Of a stretch of 64,000 nucleotides of DNA, positions 37,173 through 46,144 are shown piece by piece. Every line of letters starts with the position of its first letter. Position 1 is the first letter of the stretch. The stretch covers positions 682,001 through 746,000 of the forward strand of contig NZ_CABPSQ010000001.1 of NCBI RefSeq assembly GCF_902459775.1. Reading direction: 5' to 3'. The position numbers and the translations under genes are program-made. Source of the stretch: Pandoraea captiosa. Its GTDB lineage: Bacteria; Pseudomonadota; Gammaproteobacteria; Burkholderiales; Burkholderiaceae. A model generated the notes under the pieces. It was not told the origin of the DNA and did not search any database. It was given only the letters and a program-made list of their open reading frames with translations.

Positions 37173-37673
37173 TCAAACGCCACCTTTGCCGCCCGGTGCA
37201 CTGTCCCTTGCGTTGCCGATCGGCAGAACCGTTGTCGACTTGATTTGGGAAAGCGCAATCATGGAGTTGACTTCCTGCACCATCGGCAATTGGGAGAGGC
37301 GCTCGAAGAAGAAGCGCTCATAGGCCTCGACGTCGCGTGTCACGATGCGAAGCAGGAAGTCGACGTTGCCCATGAGCACGTGACATTCGAGCACTTCGGG
37401 GAATTCCTGTATCGCCTTCGAGAATTCGGGTAGCGCGCTGCGATTATGGCCCGCCAGTTTTACGTGAGCGAATAGCATCACGTTCAACCCGACCTTCTTC
37501 CGATCGACGAGTGCGACGCGTCGCTCGATCACGCCTTCGGCATCCAGCCTGTCGATCCGGCGCCAGCACTGCGATTGCGACAATCCGATCCGGTCGCCGA
37601 TCTGTGCCGCCGAGAGCGACGCGTCTTCCTGCAGGAGCGCGAGAATTTTCTCGTCAAATTCATCGAGTTGCAT
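37173..37673 (-). CDS. Lrp/AsnC-family transcriptional regulator
   Basis: 166 residues. The N-terminal winged helix (DEFDEKILALLQ, SAAQIGDRIGLSQSQCWRRI) binds DNA, and a C-terminal RAM domain (FAHVKLAG...FPEVLECHVLMGNVDFLLRIV) binds an amino-acid ligand. It is divergent from the acetolactate-synthase-like gene, across 172 bases that carry its own promoter and AT-rich sequence. This suggests local control of that gene and autoregulation. The last 12 residues are Gly/Ala-rich. Confidence 0.95.
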   Translation of the reverse strand: MQLDEFDEKILALLQEDASLSAAQIGDRIGLSQSQCWRRIDRLDAEGVIERRVALVDRKKVGLNVMLFAHVKLAGHNRSALPEFSKAIQEFPEVLECHVLMGNVDFLLRIVTRDVEAYERFFFERLSQLPMVQEVNSMIALSQIKSTTVLPIGNARDSAPGGKGGV

Positions 37674-37706
37674 GATTTATTCCCATGTCGGGTAAAAATT
37701 GAATGA

Positions 37707-37735
37707 ATCATGTGAAATCGACGTGCTTTTGTCAA
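37707..37735 (-). promoter_or_regulatory. Sigma-70 promoter of the lrp-family gene
   Basis: On the minus strand a perfect TTGACA (37730-37735) is separated by 17 bases from CATGAT (37707-37712). The start site would fall about 25 bases before the ATG. The AT-rich ATTCATTCAATTTTTA downstream is a plausible autoregulatory site. Confidence 0.7.
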
Positions 37736-37845
37736 CGATACGCGAAGCATTTACCGAGCGATCCCCGTAAACTTTCATCCTATGTGCGCTATTTGCCGCA
37801 AGCCTTCCCTCAAGCTCGTTTGAACCCGCAGGAAACCCCATACCC

Positions 37846-39666
37846 ATGAAACTCGATTTGACTTTGCCCGCTGCCGAAGCCGCGACCGGTGCCGTCGCCC
37901 AGCCCGTTGCTCCGTTGTCTGCCAAAGGCGCAGATCTCATTGCACGTACGCTGGTCGATATTGGCATCGATACGGTGTTCTGCTATCCGGGCGGGGCCAA
38001 TCTCGAAATGCTCGACGCCCTCTCGCGCGTGTCCATCACGCTGGTGCGGACCGAGCACGAGCAGGGGTCTGTCTTCGGCGCGCAGGGCTACGCCCGTGCG
38101 ACCGGCAAGCTGGGCGTATGTCTCGCCACGTCGGGGCCGGGCGCCACCAATCTCGTCACGGGGATTGCCGACGCGGCCAGCGATTCCGTGCCGATCCTTG
38201 CCATAACCGGGAACGTGGCGACCCACTGGCTGGGCAAGAATGCATTCCAGGAAGTGGACATCGTCGCCATTACCAAGCCGGTCACGAAGCTGGCCCGTCA
38301 GGTGCGCGAAGCGCGCGACATCCCGGCGGCGCTGCGCGAAGCGGCGGCCTGCGCGCTGGCGGGACGCCCCGGCCCGGTGTTGCTCGACTTCCCGAAGGAC
38401 ATCCAGCAGGCGCGTCCCGACCAGCCCACGGACAAGCGCTTCACCTCCGCCGTGCCTGCGGGGATGAGCGACGAAACGGCGCAACGCATTGCCGCATTGC
38501 TTGCGCAAAGCGAACGGCCGGTGATTTATGCCGGGGGCGGGGTGATCGCCTCGGGCACCGGGGCGCAACTCGTGGCGTTGGCCGAGGCGCTCGATTGTCC
38601 GGTCGCGCTCACCATGATGGGGCTGGGGGCGGTGCCGGACACCCATCCGCTCCTGCTCGGCCCGCTCGGCATGCATGGGGCGTATGTCGCCAATGTCGCC
38701 GTCAACGAGGCAGATCTCGTGCTGGCACTCGGGGTGCGGTTCGACGATCGGGTGATCGGCGATCCGGCGTCCTTTGCCCGTCACGCCAAAATCGTCCACA
38801 TCGACGTGGACGCCGCAGAAATCGGCAAGAACAAACCGGTCACGCTTGGAGTGCACGCCGACCTGCGCGATGCATTCACGGGTCTGCTGGCGCATGCGAA
38901 GCGCCGCGACGTGCCGGCATGGCATGCCTATTTGCGCGAGCGCCGCGAAGCGCACCCGCTGCGCGCGCCGCAAGCCGCCAGCCCTGACGATGCGGGTGTG
39001 CTGACCGGGGTGGACGTCATTGCCGCGCTCGCCGCGTTGCTGCCGCCGGAAGCGGTCGTCACGACGGGCGTGGGGCAGCACCAGATGTGGGCCATGCAGC
39101 ATTTGCGTCTTCGCGAGCCGCGCACGTTTCTCTCCAGTGCCGGGTTTGGAACGATGGGATTCGGCCTGCCGGCCGCGATCGGCGCGAAAGTGGCGCTTCC
39201 CGACGTGCCGGTCATCGATATCGACGGAGACGGCAGCCTGAACATGTCCGTCAACGAACTGTCGACGTGCCGCCGCTACGGCCTGGGTGTGAAGGTGCTG
39301 GTCATCAACAACCAGTGGCTGGGCATGGTGCGGCAGTGGCAGGACATGATCTATGCGCGTAACCGTGTGGCGTCGTCGCTGGTCGATCCCAACGCGGCGC
39401 TGGGGGCCGACGAGGGCCATCCTTACCCGGACTTCGTGACGATCGCGGCAGGATACGGTGTGGCGGGCGCGCGCGTGACCCGTGCAGAACAACTGCCCGC
39501 CGCGCTGGCTCGCATGCTGGCGGACCCGAGCGAGCCGTATTTGCTCGATGTGCTCGTCGCGCGCGAAGACGATGTCTATCCGATGATTCCCGCGGGCAAG
39601 ACGTATCGCGACGTGGTTTTCGGTCCCGGCGAGGCCGCCGGACCGATTGCGGCGGGCGCATTCTGA
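37846..39666 (+). CDS. Acetolactate synthase-like thiamine-diphosphate enzyme
   Basis: 606 residues. The three-domain ThDP fold is intact. The catalytic glutamate is E70 in VRTEHEQGSVFGAQG. SGPGATNLVTGIADA, the FQEVDIVAITKPVTK region and the cofactor motif DGDGSLNMSVNELST (about residues 459-473) follow. It condenses pyruvate with another 2-oxo acid, the first step of branched-chain amino-acid synthesis, if it is a true IlvB. There is no ilvN regulatory subunit beside it, which leaves a catabolic (AlsS-like) or related decarboxylase role open. It is divergent from the Lrp-type regulator and ends before a terminator. Confidence 0.9.
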   Translation: MKLDLTLPAAEAATGAVAQPVAPLSAKGADLIARTLVDIGIDTVFCYPGGANLEMLDALSRVSITLVRTEHEQGSVFGAQGYARATGKLGVCLATSGPGATNLVTGIADAASDSVPILAITGNVATHWLGKNAFQEVDIVAITKPVTKLARQVREARDIPAALREAAACALAGRPGPVLLDFPKDIQQARPDQPTDKRFTSAVPAGMSDETAQRIAALLAQSERPVIYAGGGVIASGTGAQLVALAEALDCPVALTMMGLGAVPDTHPLLLGPLGMHGAYVANVAVNEADLVLALGVRFDDRVIGDPASFARHAKIVHIDVDAAEIGKNKPVTLGVHADLRDAFTGLLAHAKRRDVPAWHAYLRERREAHPLRAPQAASPDDAGVLTGVDVIAALAALLPPEAVVTTGVGQHQMWAMQHLRLREPRTFLSSAGFGTMGFGLPAAIGAKVALPDVPVIDIDGDGSLNMSVNELSTCRRYGLGVKVLVINNQWLGMVRQWQDMIYARNRVASSLVDPNAALGADEGHPYPDFVTIAAGYGVAGARVTRAEQLPAALARMLADPSEPYLLDVLVAREDDVYPMIPAGKTYRDVVFGPGEAAGPIAAGAF

Positions 39667-39680
39667 ATCTGATGCGCTCG

Positions 39681-39730
39681 GCAGGGGACGGCAGGAGACG
39701 GCAGCAGACGGCAGCAGACGGCATGGGGTG
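39681..39730 (+). repeat. Ten-base tandem repeats after the acetolactate synthase-like gene
   Basis: Four clear copies of a ten-base unit, consensus GCAGCAGACG, plus a degenerate fifth (GCATGGGGTG), begin 14 bases after the stop codon and precede the terminator. They are non-coding as far as can be seen. Confidence 0.85.
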
Positions 39731-39828
39731 GCACGACGCTGCAAGCGAGGTGTTGCGCATCCCCGGCCCGCTTTGTCGGCATTATCGTCTGGTGAGAATT
39801 TCGCTTCGCGTCGCGAGAGCGCAACGTG

Positions 39829-39852
39829 AAAACCCGCTTCGGCGGGTTTTTT
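39829..39852 (+). terminator. Rho-independent terminator
   Basis: AACCCGC-TTCG-GCGGGTT is a seven-base stem with a UUCG loop preceded by AA and followed by TTTT. It ends the acetolactate-synthase-like transcript ahead of the amino-acid importer. Confidence 0.92.
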
Positions 39853-39916
39853 ACGTTTCGGGGGCAGCGAGGAGTATCATTGCGCTCTTTCAAGAATTCT
39901 CGCCAAGGAAATCAAT

Positions 39917-40696
39917 ATGTTGACGAAGCGCCTGGTGCTGGCCGCCGCTTGTATTCTGACGACCTTCGCCGCGCTGCCGGCCGCGCAGGCAGCCGATCCC
40001 ACCTACACCGTGGGCGCCGGCGGCACGTACCGTCCGTTCGAATTCGAAACGCCGCAAAAGGAACTGGTCGGCTTCGATATCGACATCATCAAGGCGGTCG
40101 GCAAGGCCGGCGGCTTCAACGTCAAGCTGGTCAGCACCCCGTGGGAAGGCATCTTCGCCACGCTCGATCAGGGCGATCGCGACATCATCATTTCCGGCAT
40201 CACGATTACCGACAAGCGCCGCGAAATGGTCGACTTCTCGGCACCGTACTTCCCGGCCGATCAGGTCATCATCACCGCCCCGGGCGCCAAGGTCGCAGGG
40301 CTGGCCGATCTCAAGAAGCTCCAGGTCGGTGTGGTGAATTCGAGCACGGGCGATATCGCCGTGTCGGAAGAGCTGGGCCGTGCCAGCACGGCCATCCGTC
40401 GCTTCGACAACACGCCGCTGATGCTCGAAGAACTGTATCGCGGTGGTGTGGACGCTGCCGTGGGCGATGTCGGCGTGATCAAGTTCTACATCAAGAGCCA
40501 TCCGGAAAAGCCGTTCAAGCTGGTCTATGACAACAAGTTCAAGCGTCAGTACTTCGGTATTGCCGTGAAGAAGGGCAACAAGGTCGCCCTGGACAAGATC
40601 AACACCGGCCTGAAGAAGATCGTGGCCGACGGTACGTACGCCAAGATCTACAAGCAGTGGTTCGATGCCGACGTGCCGACCCTGCCGCAGCAGTAA
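39917..40696 (+). CDS. Polar amino-acid ABC importer, substrate-binding protein
   Basis: 259 residues with a signal peptide of about 26 residues (MLTKRLVLAAACILTTFAALPAAQA). The mature part is a family 3 periplasmic binding protein: GGTYRPFEFETPQKELVGFDIDI, DIIISGITITDKRREMVDFSAPYF and GVVNSSTGDIAVSE. It collects an amino acid for the permease and ATPase that follow. The adjacent arginine-catabolism genes suggest arginine, ornithine or lysine. CAAGGAAATCAAT precedes the ATG. Confidence 0.94.
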   Translation: MLTKRLVLAAACILTTFAALPAAQAADPTYTVGAGGTYRPFEFETPQKELVGFDIDIIKAVGKAGGFNVKLVSTPWEGIFATLDQGDRDIIISGITITDKRREMVDFSAPYFPADQVIITAPGAKVAGLADLKKLQVGVVNSSTGDIAVSEELGRASTAIRRFDNTPLMLEELYRGGVDAAVGDVGVIKFYIKSHPEKPFKLVYDNKFKRQYFGIAVKKGNKVALDKINTGLKKIVADGTYAKIYKQWFDADVPTLPQQ

Positions 40697-40862
40697 ACAG
40701 GCGAGCACCATTCAACGCGTGTAAGATTCGCGCCACGCGCGCCAGAGACTCTGGCCACTCGCGGCCCGTGAGCTGATCGTCGACTGCCGACATCAACCCC
40801 CGGGCCGCGAGCGTTTTTCTGCCGGGCAGCCGGTTCGTTTCATTTTGTGAGAAAGGTGCTTC

Positions 40863-41598
40863 ATGGGTGGGTTCCAGTGGAACATCATCAGCGAATACAT
40901 GCCCCTGTTCGTCGAGGGCACGCTGATGACGCTCAAGTGCACGGTGATCTGTGTGATCGCCGGCACGTTGCTTGGGCTTGTGCTGGGCGTCGGCCGACTG
41001 GCCGAGGCGCGTCATGGCTTCTACAAGTATTTCCTGCGCTATGCGGTGCAATATCCGGTGCGCTTCTACGTCAGCTTTTTCCGTGGCACGCCGCTGTTCG
41101 TGCAGATCCTGCTGATCCACTTCGCGCTGATGCCGGTGCTGATCAACCCGTCGGGTGGTCTGATCGTCAGTGGCGACTTTGCCCGTGAAATCCGCTCGCA
41201 GTACGGCGCGTTCATGTCGGCCGTGCTGGCCATCTCGCTGAACGCGGGCGCGTACGTGTCGGAAATCTTCCGCGCGGGTATCCAGTCGATCGATCGTGGG
41301 CAGGCGGAAGCCGCGCGCTCGCTCGGCATGACCTACATGCAGACGCTGCGCAAAGTGGTGCTGCCGCAGGCGTTTCGTCGCATGCTGCCGCCGCTGGGCA
41401 ACAACGCCATCGCCATCGTGAAGGACTCGTCGCTTGCGTCGGCCATCGGTCTGGCGGAACTCGCTTACGCCGCGCGCACCGTATCGGGCGCCTATGCGCG
41501 TTACTGGGAGCCGTATCTGACGATTTCGCTCATCTACTGGGTGATCACGCTGGTGCTGTCGGCATTTGTTCAACATCTGGAAACGAGGTACGGCAAAG

Positions 41599-41615
<17 letters not shown>
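40863..41615 (+). CDS. Polar amino-acid ABC importer permease (HisM/GlnP type)
   Basis: 250 residues with five membrane helices. The binding-protein-dependent transport motif is [32 protein letters not shown] (residues about 148-180), the contact site for the ATPase. It also has [17 protein letters not shown], typical of polar amino-acid permeases. One permease is present, so it probably forms a homodimer. GAGAAAGGTGCTTC precedes the ATG. The next gene starts inside its 3' end. Confidence 0.95.
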
Positions 41616-42321
<706 letters not shown>

Positions 42322-42334
42322 TTCTCACGATGTC

Positions 42335-42363
42335 GGCGCGCGATGGAGGTACATCGGCGCGCC
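42335..42363 (+). other. Strong intergenic hairpin before astC
   Basis: GGCGCGC-GATG pairs with CATC-G-GCGCGCC around a short loop, with one bulged G. No T tract follows. It lies 14 bases after the importer operon stop and may attenuate or stabilise mRNA. A TACAAT sequence (42373-42378) follows it. Confidence 0.6.
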
Positions 42364-42522
42364 GCATCTGATTACAATGCGAGGGTACGCGCGCCAAGTG
42401 ACTTCATGTGCCGGCGCGTCGCAGGCACCCTGAGCCACCGCCAGGTTTTTTTCACAGGGCAGCGACCATTTTCCGGGCCTGCCCCGCAATCGCAGATTGC
42501 ACTCCGATTTCACGAGGTAGTC

Positions 42523-43764
42523 ATGAGCCAGCAAATCGCTGTGACCCGCCAGACGTTCGACGACGTGATGGTGCCCAATTACGCTCCTGCCCAGATGGTG
42601 CCCGTGCGCGGCGAAGGCTCGCGCATGTGGGATCAGGAAGGTCGCGAGTATGTCGACTTCACCGGCGGCATCGCGGTCAACGCGCTCGGCCATGCCAATC
42701 CGGAACTGGTGAAGGTCATCGAGGAGCAGGCCCGCAAGGTCTGGCACATCGGTAACGGTTACACCAACGAGCCGGTGCTGCGTCTGGCCAAGGCCCTGAC
42801 CGAAGCGACGTTCGCCGACAAGGCGTTCTTCTGCAATTCGGGTCTCGAAGCCAACGAAGCCGCGCTCAAACTCGCGCGTCGTTACGCCTACGACCATGCC
42901 GCCGAGCGCGGTGGCAAGGAAAAGAGCGAGATCATTTCGTTCTACAACTCGTTCCACGGGCGCTCGCTGTTCACGGTGAGCGTGGGCGGTCAGGCGAAGT
43001 ACACCGAAGGCTTCGGTCCGATTCCGGCCGGCATCATGCATCTGCCGTACAACGATCTCGAGACCGTCAAGGCGACGATTTCGGACGCGACCGCGGCGGT
43101 CATCGTCGAACCGGTTCAGGGCGAGGGCGGCGTGCTGCCCGCCGATCCCGAATTCCTGAAGGGGCTGCGCGAGCTGTGCAATCAACACGGTGCGTTGCTG
43201 ATTTTCGACGAAGTGCAGACGGGCGTCGGTCGTACCGGCACGCTCTACGCGTACGAGCAATATGGCGTAACGCCGGACATCCTGACCACGGCCAAGGCGC
43301 TGGGCAACGGCTATCCGATCGGCGGCATTCTGACCACGAGCAAGATCGCGGCGAGCTTCTCGCCGGGCACGCACGGTTGCACGTATGGCGGCAATCCGCT
43401 CGCCACGGCCATTGCCGGTCGCGTGCTGGAGCTGATCAATACGCCTGAAACGCTCAAGGGCGTGCAGGCGCGTCACGATCACTTCATCAAGGGCATCGAA
43501 GCGATCAATGCGCGTCACGGCGTGTTCGAGCAGGTGCGTGGCATGGGCCTGCTCATCGGCGCGGTGCTCAAGCCCGCATTCGCCGGACGCGCGAAGGACA
43601 TCGTGGTCGAGGCGGAAAAGCACGGTCTGATGCTGCTGGTGGCGGGCGGCGATGTGGTGCGTTTCGCGCCGTCGCTGAACATTCCGTTCGCCGACATCGA
43701 CGCGGGTCTCGCATCGCTGGACAAGGCGGTCGCTACGGTGGCTGCAACGGCAAAGGCCGCCTGA
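42523..43764 (+). CDS. astC: Succinylornithine / acetylornithine aminotransferase (AstC/ArgD type)
   Basis: 413 residues. A class III PLP aminotransferase that moves the terminal amino group of N2-succinylornithine (or acetylornithine) to 2-oxoglutarate. PLP-binding K258 lies in [43 protein letters not shown] and [11 protein letters not shown] are typical. ACGAGGTAGTC precedes the ATG at 42523. The astA gene follows, which favours the catabolic AstC role over the biosynthetic ArgD. A six-base inverted repeat (GCAATC-GCA-GATTGC, 42486-42500) lies just upstream and could be an operator. Confidence 0.92.
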   Translation: MSQQIAVTRQTFDDVMVPNYAPAQMVPVRGEGSRMWDQEGREYVDFTGGIAVNALGHANPELVKVIEEQARKVWHIGNGYTNEPVLRLAKALTEATFADKAFFCNSGLEANEAALKLARRYAYDHAAERGGKEKSEIISFYNSFHGRSLFTVSVGGQAKYTEGFGPIPAGIMHLPYNDLETVKATISDATAAVIVEPVQGEGGVLPADPEFLKGLRELCNQHGALLIFDEVQTGVGRTGTLYAYEQYGVTPDILTTAKALGNGYPIGGILTTSKIAASFSPGTHGCTYGGNPLATAIAGRVLELINTPETLKGVQARHDHFIKGIEAINARHGVFEQVRGMGLLIGAVLKPAFAGRAKDIVVEAEKHGLMLLVAGGDVVRFAPSLNIPFADIDAGLASLDKAVATVAATAKAA

Positions 43765-43806
43765 TCGCGTTGTTGAGCGTCAGGACCTGAGCCCATGCCC
43801 ACGACG

Positions 43807-43843
43807 ACGGGCCGGACCGACGGGAGACGTCGCTCCGGCCCGT
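43807..43843 (+). other. Long intercistronic hairpin between astC and astA
   Basis: ACGGGCCGGA (43807) pairs perfectly with TCCGGCCCGT (43834-43843), with a nested GACG/CGTC stem inside. TTTC follows, but no long T run. It may be a partial terminator or a processing/stability element that lowers astA expression relative to astC. Confidence 0.7.
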
Positions 43844-43871
43844 GTTTCATCCATTTGACGGGATGCTGCAC

Positions 43872-45050
43872 ATGACGCACGCCACGCACACCACGCACCC
43901 TGTGAAAGCGACAGGCCACACACAGGCCCCCGTGGCCGATGCCGGCACGGACGCGAGCCTCACGGGTGAGGGCGCGGCGAATTCATTGCGTGTGGTGCGG
44001 CTCGCGCATCCCGCCGATTTGCCCGCGCTGCTGGAACTGGCGACGCTGGCTGGCCCCGGCATGACATCGTTCAAGCCGGACCGGGCCGCGCTCGAAGCGC
44101 GTCTGGCGCGAGTGGCGGCGACGCTCGGCGGCACGGCGCCCACAGCCGAGCAGGGCTATCTGTTCGTGATGGAAGACGTGGACACCGGCGAAATTGCCGG
44201 CGTGTGCGGGCTGGAGGCTGCCGTCGGGCTCGACCAGCCGTTCTACACGTACCGCAAAGACACCATCGTGCATGCGAGCCGCGAGCTCAATGTCTGGTCG
44301 CGCATGCTGACGCTCTCGCTTTCCAACGATCTAACCGGCTACAGCGAACTGTGTTCCTTGCTGCTCAATCCGAAGTGGCGGGGCCATGGAAACGGGGCGT
44401 TGTTATCCAAAGCGCGCTTTCTGTTCATGGCGCAGTTTCCGGAACGCTTCGGCCCGCAGGTATGCGCCGAATTGCGTGGATTCTTCGACGACGAAGGGCA
44501 AAGCCCGTTCTGGCAGTCGCTCGGCCAGCACTTCTTCAAGATCGACTTCGATCAGGCCGACTACCTGACCTCCATCGGCAAGAAATCGTTCGTTGCCGAA
44601 CTGATGCCGAAGTACCCGATCTACGTCGATTTCCTGTCGCCGCAGGCGCAGGCGGCCATCGGCGTCACACATCGGGACACGCTCCCGGCGCGTCGTTTGC
44701 TGGAACAGGAGGGAATGCGCTCCGGTGCGCATGTCGACATTTTCGACAGCGGGCCGGTGCTCGAAGCCCGGGTGGCCGATTTGCGCGCGGCGCGCGACAG
44801 TCGATATCTGTCGGTCAATATCGTGACATCCGAGAGCGGCAATACGGCCCCGGCCCCGGCCGTGGCCCATGCCGAACCGTATCTCGTTGCCTGTCTGAGT
44901 CTCGAAGGCTTCCGTGCCACGCTCCTGACAGGCCGCCCCGAGCGCCGCGCGTTTTCGATGACGGCGCACGCCGCCCAGGCGTTGGGGGTCAAACACGGCG
45001 ATCGCATACAAGTGCTGCCGCTCAAGCCGCCGCGTGCCGAGGCCGTCTAG
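43872..45050 (+). CDS. astA: Arginine N-succinyltransferase
   Basis: 392 residues. It transfers succinyl from succinyl-CoA to arginine, the first step of the AST pathway. Typical blocks are LRVVRLAHPADLPALLELA, FVMEDVDTGEIAGVCGLEAAVG, SELCSLLLNPKWRGHGNGALLSKARFLFMAQF and LRGFFDDEGQSPFW. An N-terminal extension of about 37 residues, rich in His/Thr/Ala, precedes the family start; the ATG at 43872 has GGGA upstream, but initiation nearer residue 38 cannot be excluded. Many relatives have two AstA-type subunits; only one is here, and astD, astB and astE do not follow. Confidence 0.93.
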   Translation: MTHATHTTHPVKATGHTQAPVADAGTDASLTGEGAANSLRVVRLAHPADLPALLELATLAGPGMTSFKPDRAALEARLARVAATLGGTAPTAEQGYLFVMEDVDTGEIAGVCGLEAAVGLDQPFYTYRKDTIVHASRELNVWSRMLTLSLSNDLTGYSELCSLLLNPKWRGHGNGALLSKARFLFMAQFPERFGPQVCAELRGFFDDEGQSPFWQSLGQHFFKIDFDQADYLTSIGKKSFVAELMPKYPIYVDFLSPQAQAAIGVTHRDTLPARRLLEQEGMRSGAHVDIFDSGPVLEARVADLRAARDSRYLSVNIVTSESGNTAPAPAVAHAEPYLVACLSLEGFRATLLTGRPERRAFSMTAHAAQALGVKHGDRIQVLPLKPPRAEAV

Positions 45051-45151
45051 GCTGTGCAGGTCGCTTTGCCGCTGCCGCGTGCTGGATGTCGTCGGCGAGC
45101 AGGTCGCCCGCGATCCGTCGCCCGCATTGGCCCCGTCGGCCCTGCTGGTCC

Positions 45152-46144
45152 TCAGAACTCGATCGTGGCCGTCACCGTGTCGGTGTAGACCCCGGGAGGC
45201 GGCGTCGATTGTGCCGGTACTCGCGCATAGATCGGCACCGCCTGAACCAGACCGGTGCCCACACCGGTGAGTTGCGATGTGCCGGATGTGCCGTCCCCCC
45301 AAACGGTGGCGTAGCCGCTGTCCAGATATAGCTGATAGCTCACGCTCGATGTCGGCCCCGTCATGGCGCGCGACGCGACAGTGCCTTGCAATCCCCCCGA
45401 CAGACCGACGCGAAACGCGTCGTTATTCGTGCACTGCACCGTCAGTTGTCCGGTGGCGGGTACGGGACTGGCCAGCGTCGATTGGGTGGCGAACGTGATG
45501 TTGGTCGCGGCAATCGTGCAGTTGTTGATGACCGTCACGCTGACGGTGAAGGGCGCACCCGGCACGGCCGTCATGGCGCTGCCGCATGCGGGCGCCGGAG
45601 CGAGCGCGGCATAGGACGCATATTGCAGCGACGTCTCGGCCGACACAAATGTGCGGGAGTAGAGGGTGTTGCCGCTGCCTGACGTGGGCACGGTCGTTTG
45701 CCCGGCCGGGATGCTGCCATAGAAGTTAACGTTCTGGGTAACGGTTCCGCCCAGAAGGGGGCGAACCATCGTGAGCGAGATCACATTGCTCGCGCTGCTG
45801 CCCCAGGCGTTGGAGAACGAGGCGTCGGTGAATAGTCCGAAGTTGATGATCGTCCCGGCGTTACCCGGGCTGGTGAGTCCGAGTGGTTGCGTGGCGCCGA
45901 GCGCGAGACATAGCTTGACGTTGGGATTACCGCCGAGCGCGGGCCAGGTGCACGACACGGGAAACGTGCCGGTTGCCGTCACCGCAAAGCCGGAGATGGG
46001 GCTGAAGGCGGCGAAGGCGAGGCTGGGCGTGCCGATCGAGCAGGTCTGCGCGTACGCGCCGGGTTTCAGGGCGAGGTTTCCGATGACGAGCACGGCGAAA
46101 GTAAGGGTGAGTGATGCGATATGCCTGCCATGAGCGCGCGTCAT
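45152..46144 (-). CDS. Two-domain spore coat U tip adhesin of an archaic chaperone-usher pilus (CsuE-like)
   Basis: 330 residues. A signal peptide of about 32 residues (LTLTFAVLVIGNLALKPGAYA) is followed by two SCPU domains, residues about 33-175 and 180-330. Each has the paired cysteines and repeated motifs such as NFGLFTDASF...WG and YQLYLDSGYATVWGD. The double domain is the mark of the tip subunit of archaic pili such as Acinetobacter CsuE. The ATG at 46144 overlaps the usher stop by four bases. It is the last gene of the fimbrial operon; it converges on astA. Confidence 0.9.
   Translation of the reverse strand: MTRAHGRHIASLTLTFAVLVIGNLALKPGAYAQTCSIGTPSLAFAAFSPISGFAVTATGTFPVSCTWPALGGNPNVKLCLALGATQPLGLTSPGNAGTIINFGLFTDASFSNAWGSSASNVISLTMVRPLLGGTVTQNVNFYGSIPAGQTTVPTSGSGNTLYSRTFVSAETSLQYASYAALAPAPACGSAMTAVPGAPFTVSVTVINNCTIAATNITFATQSTLASPVPATGQLTVQCTNNDAFRVGLSGGLQGTVASRAMTGPTSSVSYQLYLDSGYATVWGDGTSGTSQLTGVGTGLVQAVPIYARVPAQSTPPPGVYTDTVTATIEF

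Noticed and set aside
37810-39744. 644-codon minus-strand frame opposite the acetolactate synthase-like gene
   Set aside because: Antisense shadow; no ribosome site or family resemblance.
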